Shown: positions 1 to 8,128 of the stretch, one piece after another | How positions within the stretch are numbered: the stretch's first letter is position 1 | Layout of the letters: every line of letters starts with the position of its first letter | DNA from: Lachnospiraceae bacterium | GTDB lineage: Bacteria; Bacillota; Clostridia; Lachnospirales; Lachnospiraceae | Length of the DNA stretch: 11,842 nt | Reading direction: 5' to 3' | Assembly: GCA_017391545.1 (NCBI GenBank) | Contig: JAFOYD010000170.1 | Coordinates: forward strand, 1 to 11,842 | The notes under the pieces: generated by a model | The model's input: the letters and a program-made list of their open reading frames with translations, nothing else | What the model was told of the DNA's origin: nothing | Database searches by the model: none | Program-made: the position numbers and the translations under genes

Positions 1-1
1 G

Positions 2-178
2 ATACAGGAGGTGCAGCATAGACAGATGAGTCTGGAATATCGCAATCGTTTTCAAATCGTGTCAGAAATGATCAGGGATGCATTTCTAAGGGCGGTTGAT
101 TATGAGAAGGCCATCGGGTATGAAAGTCAGGTTCAGCTGAGGGCAGAACAGTATGATGGAAAGGAAAAAGAGACATGA
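2..178 (+). CDS. 3' end of the gene upstream of pelE (pelD position), partial
   Basis: An open frame enters at base 2 and runs 58 codons to a TGA at 176-178, overlapping the pelE start codon as ATGA. That coupling shows it is the preceding gene of the same operon. The visible tail is helical and charged. Around residues 15-40 of the fragment, a stretch reading roughly FQIVSEMIRDAFLRAVDYEKA resembles the last long helix of a GAF domain. In known pel operons pelD, the membrane-bound GAF plus degenerate GGDEF regulator, sits directly before pelE, so by position this is probably the end of PelD. If the GAF reading is right, only about 15-18 residues follow it, leaving no room for a C-terminal GGDEF domain. 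The fragment is too short to identify on sequence alone. The name is inferred from gene order. Confidence 0.6.
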   Translation: MQEVQHRQMSLEYRNRFQIVSEMIRDAFLRAVDYEKAIGYESQVQLRAEQYDGKEKET

Positions 179-966
179 GGCTGGATAAGAACGAACTAAA
201 AAATCTTATGCCGATCGTATTTGTGGTTCCTGTCTTTGGTGCTTTGTGTCTTTTGGTACGTCTGGCAGGAGAAAAGGGCAGATGGATTGGCTCGCGCACG
301 ATTGGTCTGGAACAGGGGAGTGTTATGACAGGGCAATATATGCAGATTCAGGTGAATGAGGATGTCTGTAAAGAGCTGGTGCCATTGGAGGAGGCGCTTC
401 TTGTCAATGATACGAAAGTATGCCATTCCATGATGCTGGGAATTCTTTGCGGGCATCCGGAGGAATCCATTGAAATGCTGCAGCGTGCAGGAAGTGGTGA
501 TGATATGGAGGTTACACATTATGCCACGACAATGATGATGGAGCTTCTGACGCAGTATGAGAAAAAGATACAGGAATATGACCGCAGATATCAGGAGAAT
601 CCGGAACCGGAGCTTATTTGTGAATACATAAACTGTCTTGTCGGACTGATCGAATCAGGGCTTGTGGAAGGCGATATCGAGCGCATCTACAGACAGCGGC
701 TGGCAGGACTGACGCAACAGTGTGAGAAGGCTTTACTGATCGGCATCGAAAACAATCTGATGCTAGGAGAGAACGAAAAGGCATATGAGCAGCTTAAAGT
801 GGCATACAGAGTGTACCCGGAGGATGAGCGGGTATATATGCTTTTGGGACAGTATTTTCACAATATCAGGGACTGTGATTCGTTTGAGAAAATGGTAAGG
901 CATCTTAGGGATAATCATATTTATTTGAGCCATGAAGGCAAAGAATGGCTTGCATTTTGGAGTTGA
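175..966 (+). CDS. pelE: PelE-like membrane-anchored TPR protein
   Basis: The 263-residue protein has one N-terminal membrane segment (about residues 12-30) and a mostly helical cytosolic body. Two short stretches are typical of PelE: VPLEEALLVND (69-79) and the GDDMEVTHYATT region (108-119), which follows a HPEES repeat-like helix. The segment 185-245 looks like tetratricopeptide repeats, with an alternation of small and aromatic residues such as AYEQLKVAYRVYPED. PelE in Pel systems is an inner-membrane scaffold that works with PelD and PelG in polymer export; here it probably does the same. The ATG at 175 overlaps the upstream stop (ATGA) and has AAAGGA at 160-165, nine bases upstream. Only one membrane segment is apparent, whereas the Pseudomonas protein is described with two. 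Identification rests on the motifs together with the pelF-pelG context. Confidence 0.8.
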   Translation: MRLDKNELKNLMPIVFVVPVFGALCLLVRLAGEKGRWIGSRTIGLEQGSVMTGQYMQIQVNEDVCKELVPLEEALLVNDTKVCHSMMLGILCGHPEESIEMLQRAGSGDDMEVTHYATTMMMELLTQYEKKIQEYDRRYQENPEPELICEYINCLVGLIESGLVEGDIERIYRQRLAGLTQQCEKALLIGIENNLMLGENEKAYEQLKVAYRVYPEDERVYMLLGQYFHNIRDCDSFEKMVRHLRDNHIYLSHEGKEWLAFWS

Positions 967-970
967 TGGA

Positions 971-2785
971 TTGAAAAAGGTAGGAGAGATGATTTGGTCG
1001 CTTCTGGCGCTTCTTCTGGTCGGTATACTGCTTTTTGGGGAGCGCACAGGAGTCAGGATAGAAGGAATATCAGAAACAGATTTTAGAAAGAACGCGGCGA
1101 GGACAGACGAGGTTTTTGAGGAGGCTGATACACTTTTGATCATGGATCAAACAAATGAGACGTCCGTTTGTTTTTATCAGGATATGACAATGATACTAAA
1201 TGACATGCGTGTCAGTTTTGAGACGGTTGATATCTCGGAATTTGATGTTGCACAGCTGGAACGTTATCAGAAATTAGTGCTCTGCATTTCCAATCTCGAC
1301 CTTTTTGGGGAGCAGATCGCAGAAGTGACAAACTGGGTACAGCAGGGAGGCTGTATGTTGAATCTGTCGACCTATGATGTGTCCGCGAATCTAGGTGTTA
1401 TTGCCTCTAAAATGGGAATTCTGGAGGGAGGAGACGATTATGTGGCGGCATCAGGCTGTATTGTGGATGAGAATTTCATGGTTGGGGCAGGAGAGCGGAG
1501 CTTTCCTTACGGTGGGGAGTACTGGTCAAGTCTGAATGTGCTTCTTGACAATCAGTGCAGGGTATACATCCGTTCTTTGGAGGATGACCTGCCACTTCTG
1601 TGGGAGCGTGACTTTGGAGAGGGAAAGTTCGTGGTGATGAACCAGTCACTGATTGGCAAGGAGGCGAGAGGCTTTCTGGCATCGGCGTATTCTCTGATGG
1701 ATGAGATCAGCGTCTATCCTGTGATCGATGCGTCGGCATTTTATCTGGATGATTTTCCTTCTCCTGTTCCGTCCGGAAATGCCAGGTACATTCAGGAAGC
1801 GTATGGCATGGATATCAGCAACTTCTATGCAAATGTCTGGTGGAAGGATTTGCTGGACTGGGAGGAACGATACGGAATCATCCATACAGGACTGATCGTT
1901 GAGGATTATTCGGATCTTGTCAAAGCACCATTTGCGAGGAACACAGCTGTAGAGCGTTTTACGTTTTTGGGAAATATGCTCTTAAATCATGGCGGTGAAC
2001 TGGGATTTCACGGTTATGATCATATGCCGCTGTGCTTGACGGGATTTGATTATGACGGATTGTATGATGACTATGTGCTTTGGGAGACAACACAGGACAT
2101 GAAAGAGGCACTGCTGGAGCTGCAGTCGTTTTCTGAAGAGCTTTTTCCCAATGCTGCGTTCCGGGTGTATGTGCCTCCATCAAACATTATCTCAGAGGAT
2201 GGAATCGCTGCACTGCGAGAGGCACTGCCCGACATCAGGGCGATTGCTTCTGCTTATCTGCCGGGCGAATGTGCATATGCGCAGGAGTTTGGGGTGCGGG
2301 AAGATGGCATCATCGATACGCCCCGTATTACTTCCGGTGCCATCATGGATGATTATATGTACCTGATTGCGTTCTCGGAGTTGAATTTTCATTATGTACA
2401 GTCGCATTTCATGCATCCTGATGATGTACTTGATGAGGACAGGGGAGCATCACTTGGGTGGGAGAAGCTGCATGAAAATCTGGAAGAATATCTGAAATAC
2501 ATATATCAGAGTGCCCCGAACATTAAGGATGTCACAGGCAGTGGAATGGCAGATGCCGTGGAGAACTATGCCATGCTGAGTGTAGACAGGGAGAAGACAG
2601 AAAACGGACTTTTGCTCGACATCGGCGGTTTTTCCAAAAGGGCATCCTTTATGCTGTGTATCAATGATGACACCAGGGAAGTGAAAACAGTGAAGGGCGC
2701 GACCGTAGAACGGCTTACACGGAGAATTTATATTCTTCATGCAAAGGACAGTCATGTAGAGATTCGATTGGGGAGTGGAAAATGA
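971..2785 (+). CDS. DUF2194 family membrane-anchored polysaccharide deacetylase-like protein (pelA position)
   Basis: From a TTG at 971 the protein has 604 residues. It has a short basic N-terminus and a membrane anchor (about 6-23), then a Rossmann or glutamine-amidotransferase-like region (about 50-235, with VLCISNLDLF and NWVQQGGCMLNLS). A barrel with CE4 deacetylase-like motifs follows: LDDFP (259-263), HGYDH (347-351, the H-x3-H metal motif), RVYVPP (398-403) and HFMHPDD (479-485). A small beta-rich end completes it. In CE4 enzymes these positions hold the catalytic Asp, the two metal histidines and the motif-5 His, so an active N-deacetylase of the Pel chain on the outer membrane face is plausible. 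No glycoside hydrolase domain is evident, unlike Pseudomonas PelA. The TTG is preferred because GGAG at 959-962 is eight bases upstream and it avoids overlapping pelE. An ATG at 932 lacks a ribosome site, and an ATG at 989 has AGGAG only two bases away. Confidence 0.8.
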   Translation: MKKVGEMIWSLLALLLVGILLFGERTGVRIEGISETDFRKNAARTDEVFEEADTLLIMDQTNETSVCFYQDMTMILNDMRVSFETVDISEFDVAQLERYQKLVLCISNLDLFGEQIAEVTNWVQQGGCMLNLSTYDVSANLGVIASKMGILEGGDDYVAASGCIVDENFMVGAGERSFPYGGEYWSSLNVLLDNQCRVYIRSLEDDLPLLWERDFGEGKFVVMNQSLIGKEARGFLASAYSLMDEISVYPVIDASAFYLDDFPSPVPSGNARYIQEAYGMDISNFYANVWWKDLLDWEERYGIIHTGLIVEDYSDLVKAPFARNTAVERFTFLGNMLLNHGGELGFHGYDHMPLCLTGFDYDGLYDDYVLWETTQDMKEALLELQSFSEELFPNAAFRVYVPPSNIISEDGIAALREALPDIRAIASAYLPGECAYAQEFGVREDGIIDTPRITSGAIMDDYMYLIAFSELNFHYVQSHFMHPDDVLDEDRGASLGWEKLHENLEEYLKYIYQSAPNIKDVTGSGMADAVENYAMLSVDREKTENGLLLDIGGFSKRASFMLCINDDTREVKTVKGATVERLTRRIYILHAKDSHVEIRLGSGK

Positions 2786-2786
2786 G

Positions 2787-4205
2787 ATGAAAATCTGTAT
2801 GATTCTGGAGGGAAGCTATCCATTTGTGTTTGGCGGGGTGTCATCGTGGACACATCAGTATATCCAGGCGATGAAGGAGCATACGTTCATCCTCTGGTGC
2901 ATTGGCGCGGAGCGCAAGGACAGGAACCGCTTTAAATACGAGATTCCGGATAATGTCGTGGAGATCAGGCAGGTGTTTCTGGATGACGCGCTCTGTATGG
3001 AGCATTTTACAAAGACAGTGCATTTAAATGACAGGGAACTTCAGCAGATCTATTATTTGATTTCCGGTGAGGAGACAGACTGGGATATTCTTTTTGAACT
3101 GTTTCAACAAAGAAAAGCAAATCCGCTTTCCATACTGATGAGTGAACAGTTTCTGGAGGTCATTCAAAACGTCTGTCTGGAAACGTATCCCTACGTTTCC
3201 TTTGCGGATTTTTTTCATACGGTGCGTTCCATGCTGCTGCCACAGCTGTATCTGATGACCGGAACGGTTCCCGAGGCAGACTTGTATCATGCCACTGCGA
3301 CAGGATACAGTGGTATTCTTGGAAGCCTTGGCAAATGGAAATATAACAGGCCGTTTATTCTGACAGAACATGGTATCTATACGCGCGAGCGTGAAGAGGA
3401 GCTGCTTCGGGCCAGTTGGGTCATTCCGGAATTTCGAAAGCAGTGGATCAGACTGTTTTACAATTTTTCCCACTGTGCATATGTCCATGCAGACGTGGTG
3501 ACAAGTCTGTACGAGAAGGCTGGTCGTATACAGGCAGATTTGGGATGCGATGAGAAAAAGCTTCGTGTGATCACAAACGGTGTGCATTATGAGAACTTTT
3601 GCCGGATTCCCGCAAAGACAGGGAACGGGTGTATCTGTATCGGAGCGGTGGTGCGGATTGCGAGGATCAAGGATGTCAAGACCATGATTTATGCCTTTGC
3701 AGATTTGAAAATGAGAATGACAGACAGGAAGGCTACGCTATTCATTCTGGGGGATGTAGATGATCCGGATTACAGGAAAGAGTGTGTCAGCCTGATTGAA
3801 ATCCTTCAGGTACCGGATATCGTTTTTACGGGACCGGTGAATGTAGCAGAATATATGGAAAAGTTCGATTTCACGATTCTTACAAGCATTTCCGAGGCAC
3901 AGCCCCTGTCGGTGCTTGAATCGTTTGCGGCAGCAAGACCTGTTGTGGCAACCGATGTAGGGTGCTGCCGTGAGCTGATCTATGGGAAATGTGATGATCC
4001 GTTCGGGCAGGCGGGCTTCCTCGTTCCGCCGATGCACAGAGCAGAGATTGCAGATGCCATGGAGCGCATGTGCAGAGATGGTCAGCTTCGAAAACAAATG
4101 GGGCAGGCAGGGCAAAAGCGTGTGGAAACGTTTTATACGCATGAAATCAGTATGAACAAGTATCGGGATTTGTATCGTGAGCAATTGATCAGGAAGGATA
4201 GGTGA
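2787..4205 (+). CDS. pelF: PelF GT4-family glycosyltransferase
   Basis: A cytosolic retaining glycosyltransferase of GT-B fold, 472 residues. The N-terminal domain opens with the PelF signature EGSYP..GGVSSW (8-21), which binds the acceptor region in this family. TEHGIYTREREEEL (193-206) is also diagnostic of PelF. The C-terminal nucleotide-sugar domain starts near ITNGV (262-266) and carries the GT4 E-x7-E element in EAQPLSVLE (370-378), followed by ARPVVATDVGCCREL. In Pel systems PelF polymerises N-acetylhexosamine units from UDP-sugars (GalNAc/GlcNAc) and passes the chain to PelG. The ATG at 2787 begins MKICMILEG as in other PelF proteins and lies one base after the upstream stop. A GTG at 2775 would add four residues and overlap the upstream gene. 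GGGGAG at 2770-2775 is the nearest ribosome site. Confidence 0.93.
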   Translation: MKICMILEGSYPFVFGGVSSWTHQYIQAMKEHTFILWCIGAERKDRNRFKYEIPDNVVEIRQVFLDDALCMEHFTKTVHLNDRELQQIYYLISGEETDWDILFELFQQRKANPLSILMSEQFLEVIQNVCLETYPYVSFADFFHTVRSMLLPQLYLMTGTVPEADLYHATATGYSGILGSLGKWKYNRPFILTEHGIYTREREEELLRASWVIPEFRKQWIRLFYNFSHCAYVHADVVTSLYEKAGRIQADLGCDEKKLRVITNGVHYENFCRIPAKTGNGCICIGAVVRIARIKDVKTMIYAFADLKMRMTDRKATLFILGDVDDPDYRKECVSLIEILQVPDIVFTGPVNVAEYMEKFDFTILTSISEAQPLSVLESFAAARPVVATDVGCCRELIYGKCDDPFGQAGFLVPPMHRAEIADAMERMCRDGQLRKQMGQAGQKRVETFYTHEISMNKYRDLYREQLIRKDR

Positions 4206-4206
4206 C

Positions 4207-7200
4207 ATGAAAATGGCGGGAATTGGATTTGAATTAGAAAAACTGTTTTCCAAAAAGGGAATCTTTGCACTTGCGCGTGCATATGGATATTCCGGTGTCA
4301 TCTGTGCCGGACCAATGCTGCTTGGCATGGTTCTGTTAATGGGAGTGCGCATGCTTGCCGCGTGGGGAGGAGTGGACAGAGCGCACCAGGAGCTTTTGAC
4401 CTGTATGATTACCTACACGCTGCTGGCGTCTCTGATGGTCACAAACTGTCTGTCAATGGTCACGACACGGTATGTGGCAGACGCGCTTTACGATCACGAA
4501 GGGGGCAGGGTGATGCCCTCGTTCTATGGAAGTACCGCATTACTGTTTGTATTGGGTGGTCTGCCGTATGGCATTTTTCTGCTGTTTTCGGGTGTGGCGA
4601 TGCCGTATCAGCTTTGCTGTCTGGTGCTTTTTATGGAGCTGGTCGTGGTGTGGATGCAGATCAGTTATCTGACAGCAGTCAAGGATTTTAAGGGGATCAT
4701 GCTCACCTTTCTGGCAGCAGTTGGCGGTGCATTGGCGACGGGATGGATCCTGGTGGCACTTGGAAAAGAGCCGGTGCTGTCGCTTCTTCTGGCAGTGATC
4801 GTCGGTTATGGCATGATGATGGTGTGGTATTATAAGCTGTTGATTGAATATTTTCCGAAGGGAGATACAAGCGCATGGCAGTTTCTCAAATGGATCGACA
4901 GGTATCCACAGCTTGTGGGGACAGGGATGTTTGTCGGGATTGGATTGTTTGCACATCTGGTGATCATGTGGGCAAGTCCGATCGGGGTACAGGTCAGCGG
5001 GCTGTTCTATTCCGCGCCCGGCTATGATATTCCGGCACTTTTTGCGTTTTTATCGATTTTGATCACGACGATTCATTTCGTGACTTCGGTGGAGGTTCAT
5101 TTTTACCCGAAATACAGGATTTACTTTGGACTGTTCAACAGCGGTGGTACCTTGATCGATATTCAGAGGGCAGAGGAGGAGATGACCGGCACGTTGTTCA
5201 GGGAATTGAGCTATACATTTACGAAGCAGTTTTTTGCCAGCATTGTATTTATCGTCGGGGGCACGATTGTCATTCCATACCTGCCATTTGGATTTACAGA
5301 GGAAATGCTTGGCGTTTACCGCGTGCTTTGTGTGGGATACGCATTCTACGCATCGGGAAATTACATGATGCTGCTGAGCTTGTATTTTTCGGATCATGCG
5401 GGTGCTTTATTCAGTACGTTCGTTTATGCTGTGTGCAGTGTAGCAGGTACGTTGTTTTTCAGAAATATGGATACAAAATACTTTGGATTTGGATTTGTGA
5501 TCGGGAGTGCTATATTTACTGCAGTCGCAATGCTGCGCCTTATGATGTATCTGAAAAGACTTCGCTATCATGTTATCAGCAAACAGCCTCTGGCTGTTGT
5601 GAGAACAAAGGGTGTTGTCGCAAGAATCAGCAGGATTTTTACGATTGTCATGCTGGCACTTTTGGTGAGTGGATGCAGTCAGAGCACAGAAGCGCAGACC
5701 CTATTGCCGCAGGTCGTTTTGACAAATACAGATACAGGGTATATCAATGCGCATGACAGCTATGAGAAAATCGGAAATCTGGAGATCAGGGACAATGACA
5801 CGCTGTATCAGCAGGACAATGATCTGGAGATCGTGACCATGTACCTTACAGTACAGCAGGGAAGTGCATCGGACAATACGGATCACACCTGGGAGGAGGT
5901 CAATGAAAAATCAGCTTATTATTATAATGAGCTTGGAATCGAACGCGACCATGTAGACGGAATCTTGAAGATTGGCGATGAGAACGGTCCCTTGCCGGGT
6001 GCATTTGGCTATGATGACCTGACTCCGAATGTGACTGTCTGCATCAGGGGGCAGACTTCGACCCGCAGCAGGCAGAAGAATTATCGGATCAAAATAAAAG
6101 ATGGAAAGGGAAGCTACAAGGACCAGACGGTCATCAATCTGAACAAGCACGTTGCAGATGCAATGCGCTTTCGCAATAAGCTCTGCTATGACCTGATGGA
6201 GGAGCTGCCGGGCATGATGAGCGCACGCACACAGTTCGTGCATCTGTATGTCCGGGATTTAACAAAAGGTGATAACAGCGCTGCATATCAGGATTATGGA
6301 CTTTATACACAGGTGGAGCAGATCAACAAGCGGTATCTTAGAAATCATGGTCTGGATAAGAACGGACAGCTCTACAAAATCAATTTCTTTGAGTTCTATC
6401 GTTATGAGGATGTGATCATGCTAAATTCCGATCCGGCTTATGATCGTGCAAAATTTGAACGATATCTTGAGATCAAGGGGAATGAGGATCATCGCAAGCT
6501 GATTGAGATGCTCGATGATCTGAATGATACTTCGATTCCGATCGAAACGACCTTTGCGAAATGGTTTGATGAGGAAAATGTCTTCTCGTGGCTGGCATTT
6601 CACATCCTTGTGGGAAACAAGGATACGGAGGCACGAAACTGTTTTCTGTATAGTCCGCAGAATGTAGATAAATGGTATCTGATTTCCTGGGATAACGATG
6701 CTTCCTTCAAAAGTTATGAAAGGTCACTTTCAGGATGGCAGGATGGAGGAGGGTGGATGACTGGTGTCAGCAATTACTGGGGAAGTGTGCTCTTTCGCAG
6801 AATCCTGAAATCCAATGTCTATCGTGAAAAGCTGGATGAAAAAATCAATGAATACAGAGCGTTTCTGACGACTGAGCGATTGCAGGAGATGGCACAGGCC
6901 TATGACTTAGTGGTGGGAGAATATGTGCAAAGGATGCCCGACATTCAATATCTGTCAGCTACTTTGGGGCAGCGAAGCGAAATCATTGCACAGTTTCCGC
7001 ACGAGGTGGAGGAAAACTATGAGCAGTATCTGAAAAGTCTGGAAAATCCACAGCCGTTCTATGTCGGGACACCGGAACTTACACCGGAGGGTCTGACGAT
7101 TTTCTGGGATATTGCATATGACTTCCAGAAGCAGGACATTACCTATACGGTGGAGCTTGCACGGAATTATCTTTTTGAAAATCCGGTCTATCGGGAAGAG

Positions 7201-7404
7201 GGGATTCATTTTCCAAAGATCACGATTCGGGAGGAGATGGAGCCCGGAAACTATTTTGTGCGTGTGATGGCGACAGACAGTGATGGCAACAGTCAGTATG
7301 CGTTTGACTCTTATATCAGCGACAGAGGCAAGGAGTATGGAGTGAAAAGCTTTTATATTATGGAGGACGGAAGTGTCGTGGAGGATGAATATGCGGAACG
7401 ATAA
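4207..7404 (+). CDS. pelG: PelG transporter fused to an extracytoplasmic CotH-kinase domain
   Basis: This 1065-residue protein joins two proteins usually encoded separately. Residues 1-450 are PelG: the opening MAGIGFELEKLFSKKG is a family signature, and about twelve hydrophobic segments follow up to 430-447, as expected of this MOP-type polysaccharide flippase. A basic linker (450-473) leads to a thirteenth hydrophobic stretch ending in the lipobox-like LVSGC (486-490). Residues about 540-840 are a CotH domain: RGQTSTRSRQKNYRIKI (614-630), VEQINKRYLRNHGLD (703-717), GNKDTEARN (803-811, the catalytic Asp region) and ISWDNDASF (826-834, the metal-binding region). Residues 950-1050 look like a fibronectin-III-type beta domain. 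CotH proteins are atypical kinases, known from phosphorylating spore-coat proteins. The positive-inside pattern places the CotH part outside the membrane. Ribosome site AGGAAGG is at 4191-4197. The frame is continuous, with no internal ribosome site near the junction. Confidence 0.9.
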   Translation: MKMAGIGFELEKLFSKKGIFALARAYGYSGVICAGPMLLGMVLLMGVRMLAAWGGVDRAHQELLTCMITYTLLASLMVTNCLSMVTTRYVADALYDHEGGRVMPSFYGSTALLFVLGGLPYGIFLLFSGVAMPYQLCCLVLFMELVVVWMQISYLTAVKDFKGIMLTFLAAVGGALATGWILVALGKEPVLSLLLAVIVGYGMMMVWYYKLLIEYFPKGDTSAWQFLKWIDRYPQLVGTGMFVGIGLFAHLVIMWASPIGVQVSGLFYSAPGYDIPALFAFLSILITTIHFVTSVEVHFYPKYRIYFGLFNSGGTLIDIQRAEEEMTGTLFRELSYTFTKQFFASIVFIVGGTIVIPYLPFGFTEEMLGVYRVLCVGYAFYASGNYMMLLSLYFSDHAGALFSTFVYAVCSVAGTLFFRNMDTKYFGFGFVIGSAIFTAVAMLRLMMYLKRLRYHVISKQPLAVVRTKGVVARISRIFTIVMLALLVSGCSQSTEAQTLLPQVVLTNTDTGYINAHDSYEKIGNLEIRDNDTLYQQDNDLEIVTMYLTVQQGSASDNTDHTWEEVNEKSAYYYNELGIERDHVDGILKIGDENGPLPGAFGYDDLTPNVTVCIRGQTSTRSRQKNYRIKIKDGKGSYKDQTVINLNKHVADAMRFRNKLCYDLMEELPGMMSARTQFVHLYVRDLTKGDNSAAYQDYGLYTQVEQINKRYLRNHGLDKNGQLYKINFFEFYRYEDVIMLNSDPAYDRAKFERYLEIKGNEDHRKLIEMLDDLNDTSIPIETTFAKWFDEENVFSWLAFHILVGNKDTEARNCFLYSPQNVDKWYLISWDNDASFKSYERSLSGWQDGGGWMTGVSNYWGSVLFRRILKSNVYREKLDEKINEYRAFLTTERLQEMAQAYDLVVGEYVQRMPDIQYLSATLGQRSEIIAQFPHEVEENYEQYLKSLENPQPFYVGTPELTPEGLTIFWDIAYDFQKQDITYTVELARNYLFENPVYREEGIHFPKITIREEMEPGNYFVRVMATDSDGNSQYAFDSYISDRGKEYGVKSFYIMEDGSVVEDEYAER
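5626..5676 (+). other. Internal lipoprotein-type signal at the PelG-CotH junction
   Basis: Residues 474-490 of the fusion are ISRIFTIVMLALLVSGC. They are preceded by basic residues (KGVVAR) and followed by SQSTEAQ, a typical small polar start of a mature lipoprotein. This has the three parts of a type II signal peptide: basic n-region, hydrophobic h-region and LVSGC lipobox with Cys490. It lies inside one long open frame rather than at an N-terminus. It either serves simply as a thirteenth membrane span carrying the CotH domain outside, or it is processed so that CotH is released as a separate lipoprotein. The sequence cannot decide between these. Confidence 0.7.
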
Positions 7405-8116
7405 AAAGAAAACGGACGATGTATTTCGCCATGAGCTGAAGTACAGAATCACGACGACGCAAAGGGATATCATTGCAGCAAAGCTGGAGTGCTTTCTGCA
7501 AAGGGATGCCCATGTGGAAAATGGCAGTTATACCATCAGAAGCCTTTACTTTGATGACAGGGTCAATTCTGCATATGAGGAAAAACGAATGGGTGTTGCG
7601 AACCGGAAAAAGTACAGAATACGGTGCTATAACTACAGCGACAGTACGATCAAACTGGAATGCAAAAATAAGCAGGGCAATTACATATGCAAAGAAGCAG
7701 CAATGCTGTCCGGTGACGAAGCTGAGCGGATTTTAGAGAGGGATTATGCATGTCTTGCACACAGGACAGAACCGGTCTGTAAGTGTTTTTATTATCAGTG
7801 CATGACCAATCAGATGCGCCCAAGAGTAATTGTTGATTATGAGCGCATTCCCTATGTATTTGAACAGGGAGATGTACGAATTACATTTGACAGTCATATT
7901 CGCGAGGCGGTACTTATGGATTCGTTCTTTGATGCAGGACTTCCTTCCTTTGATGTGATGGAGCCATATGAACTGATCATGGAGGTCAAGTACACAGCTT
8001 TTCTGCCGGAGTTCATCCGTGAGATCCTGGCGGCATCAGAGGCAGTGCAGGAGGCAGCATCAAAGTATGTCATGTGCTGTGACAGTCGGCTTAGAAGAAA
8101 TGAGGTATTGATATAG
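7391..8116 (+). CDS. VTC-domain (polyphosphate polymerase-like) protein
   Basis: A 241-residue cytosolic protein consisting almost wholly of a VTC domain, the tunnel-shaped triphosphate-binding fold of yeast Vtc4. Visible strands carry the expected basic and acidic residues lining the tunnel: RHELKYRI (13-20), RSLYFDD (50-56), RKKYRIR (72-78), KLECKNK (88-94), RPRVIVDYER (143-152), RITFD (163-167) and IMEVKY (196-201), with the Glu of the last a likely metal ligand. Vtc4 makes polyphosphate from ATP; bacterial single-domain homologues are annotated as polyphosphate polymerases but could instead be triphosphate hydrolases. Translation probably starts at ATG 7391, with GGAGG (7380-7384) six bases upstream, overlapping the previous gene by 14 bases. 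A GTG at 7373 with GGAGG at 7362-7366 is an alternative adding six residues. It precedes a DUF4956 gene and follows a CotH domain, a recurrent trio. Confidence 0.88.
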   Translation: MRNDKKKTDDVFRHELKYRITTTQRDIIAAKLECFLQRDAHVENGSYTIRSLYFDDRVNSAYEEKRMGVANRKKYRIRCYNYSDSTIKLECKNKQGNYICKEAAMLSGDEAERILERDYACLAHRTEPVCKCFYYQCMTNQMRPRVIVDYERIPYVFEQGDVRITFDSHIREAVLMDSFFDAGLPSFDVMEPYELIMEVKYTAFLPEFIREILAASEAVQEAASKYVMCCDSRLRRNEVLI

Positions 8117-8128
8117 AGGAGGTTTGCA

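Noticed and set aside
3024..4352. Long minus-strand open frames opposite pelF and the start of pelG (187 and 204 codons).
   Set aside because: They lie wholly antisense to clearly conserved genes, have no ribosome site or recognisable domain, and arise from codon bias of the sense strand.
5599..5601. In-frame GTG as a possible separate start for an independent CotH lipoprotein.
   Set aside because: No purine-rich ribosome site precedes it. It would give a reasonable signal peptide, so it is kept only as a weak alternative.
5328..5756. A 142-codon plus-strand open frame across the PelG-CotH junction, considered as a sign of a frameshift.
   Set aside because: The long frame stays open through the region with matching PelG residues before and CotH residues after. 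The alternative frame gives a Cys-rich, domain-free peptide with no ribosome site.
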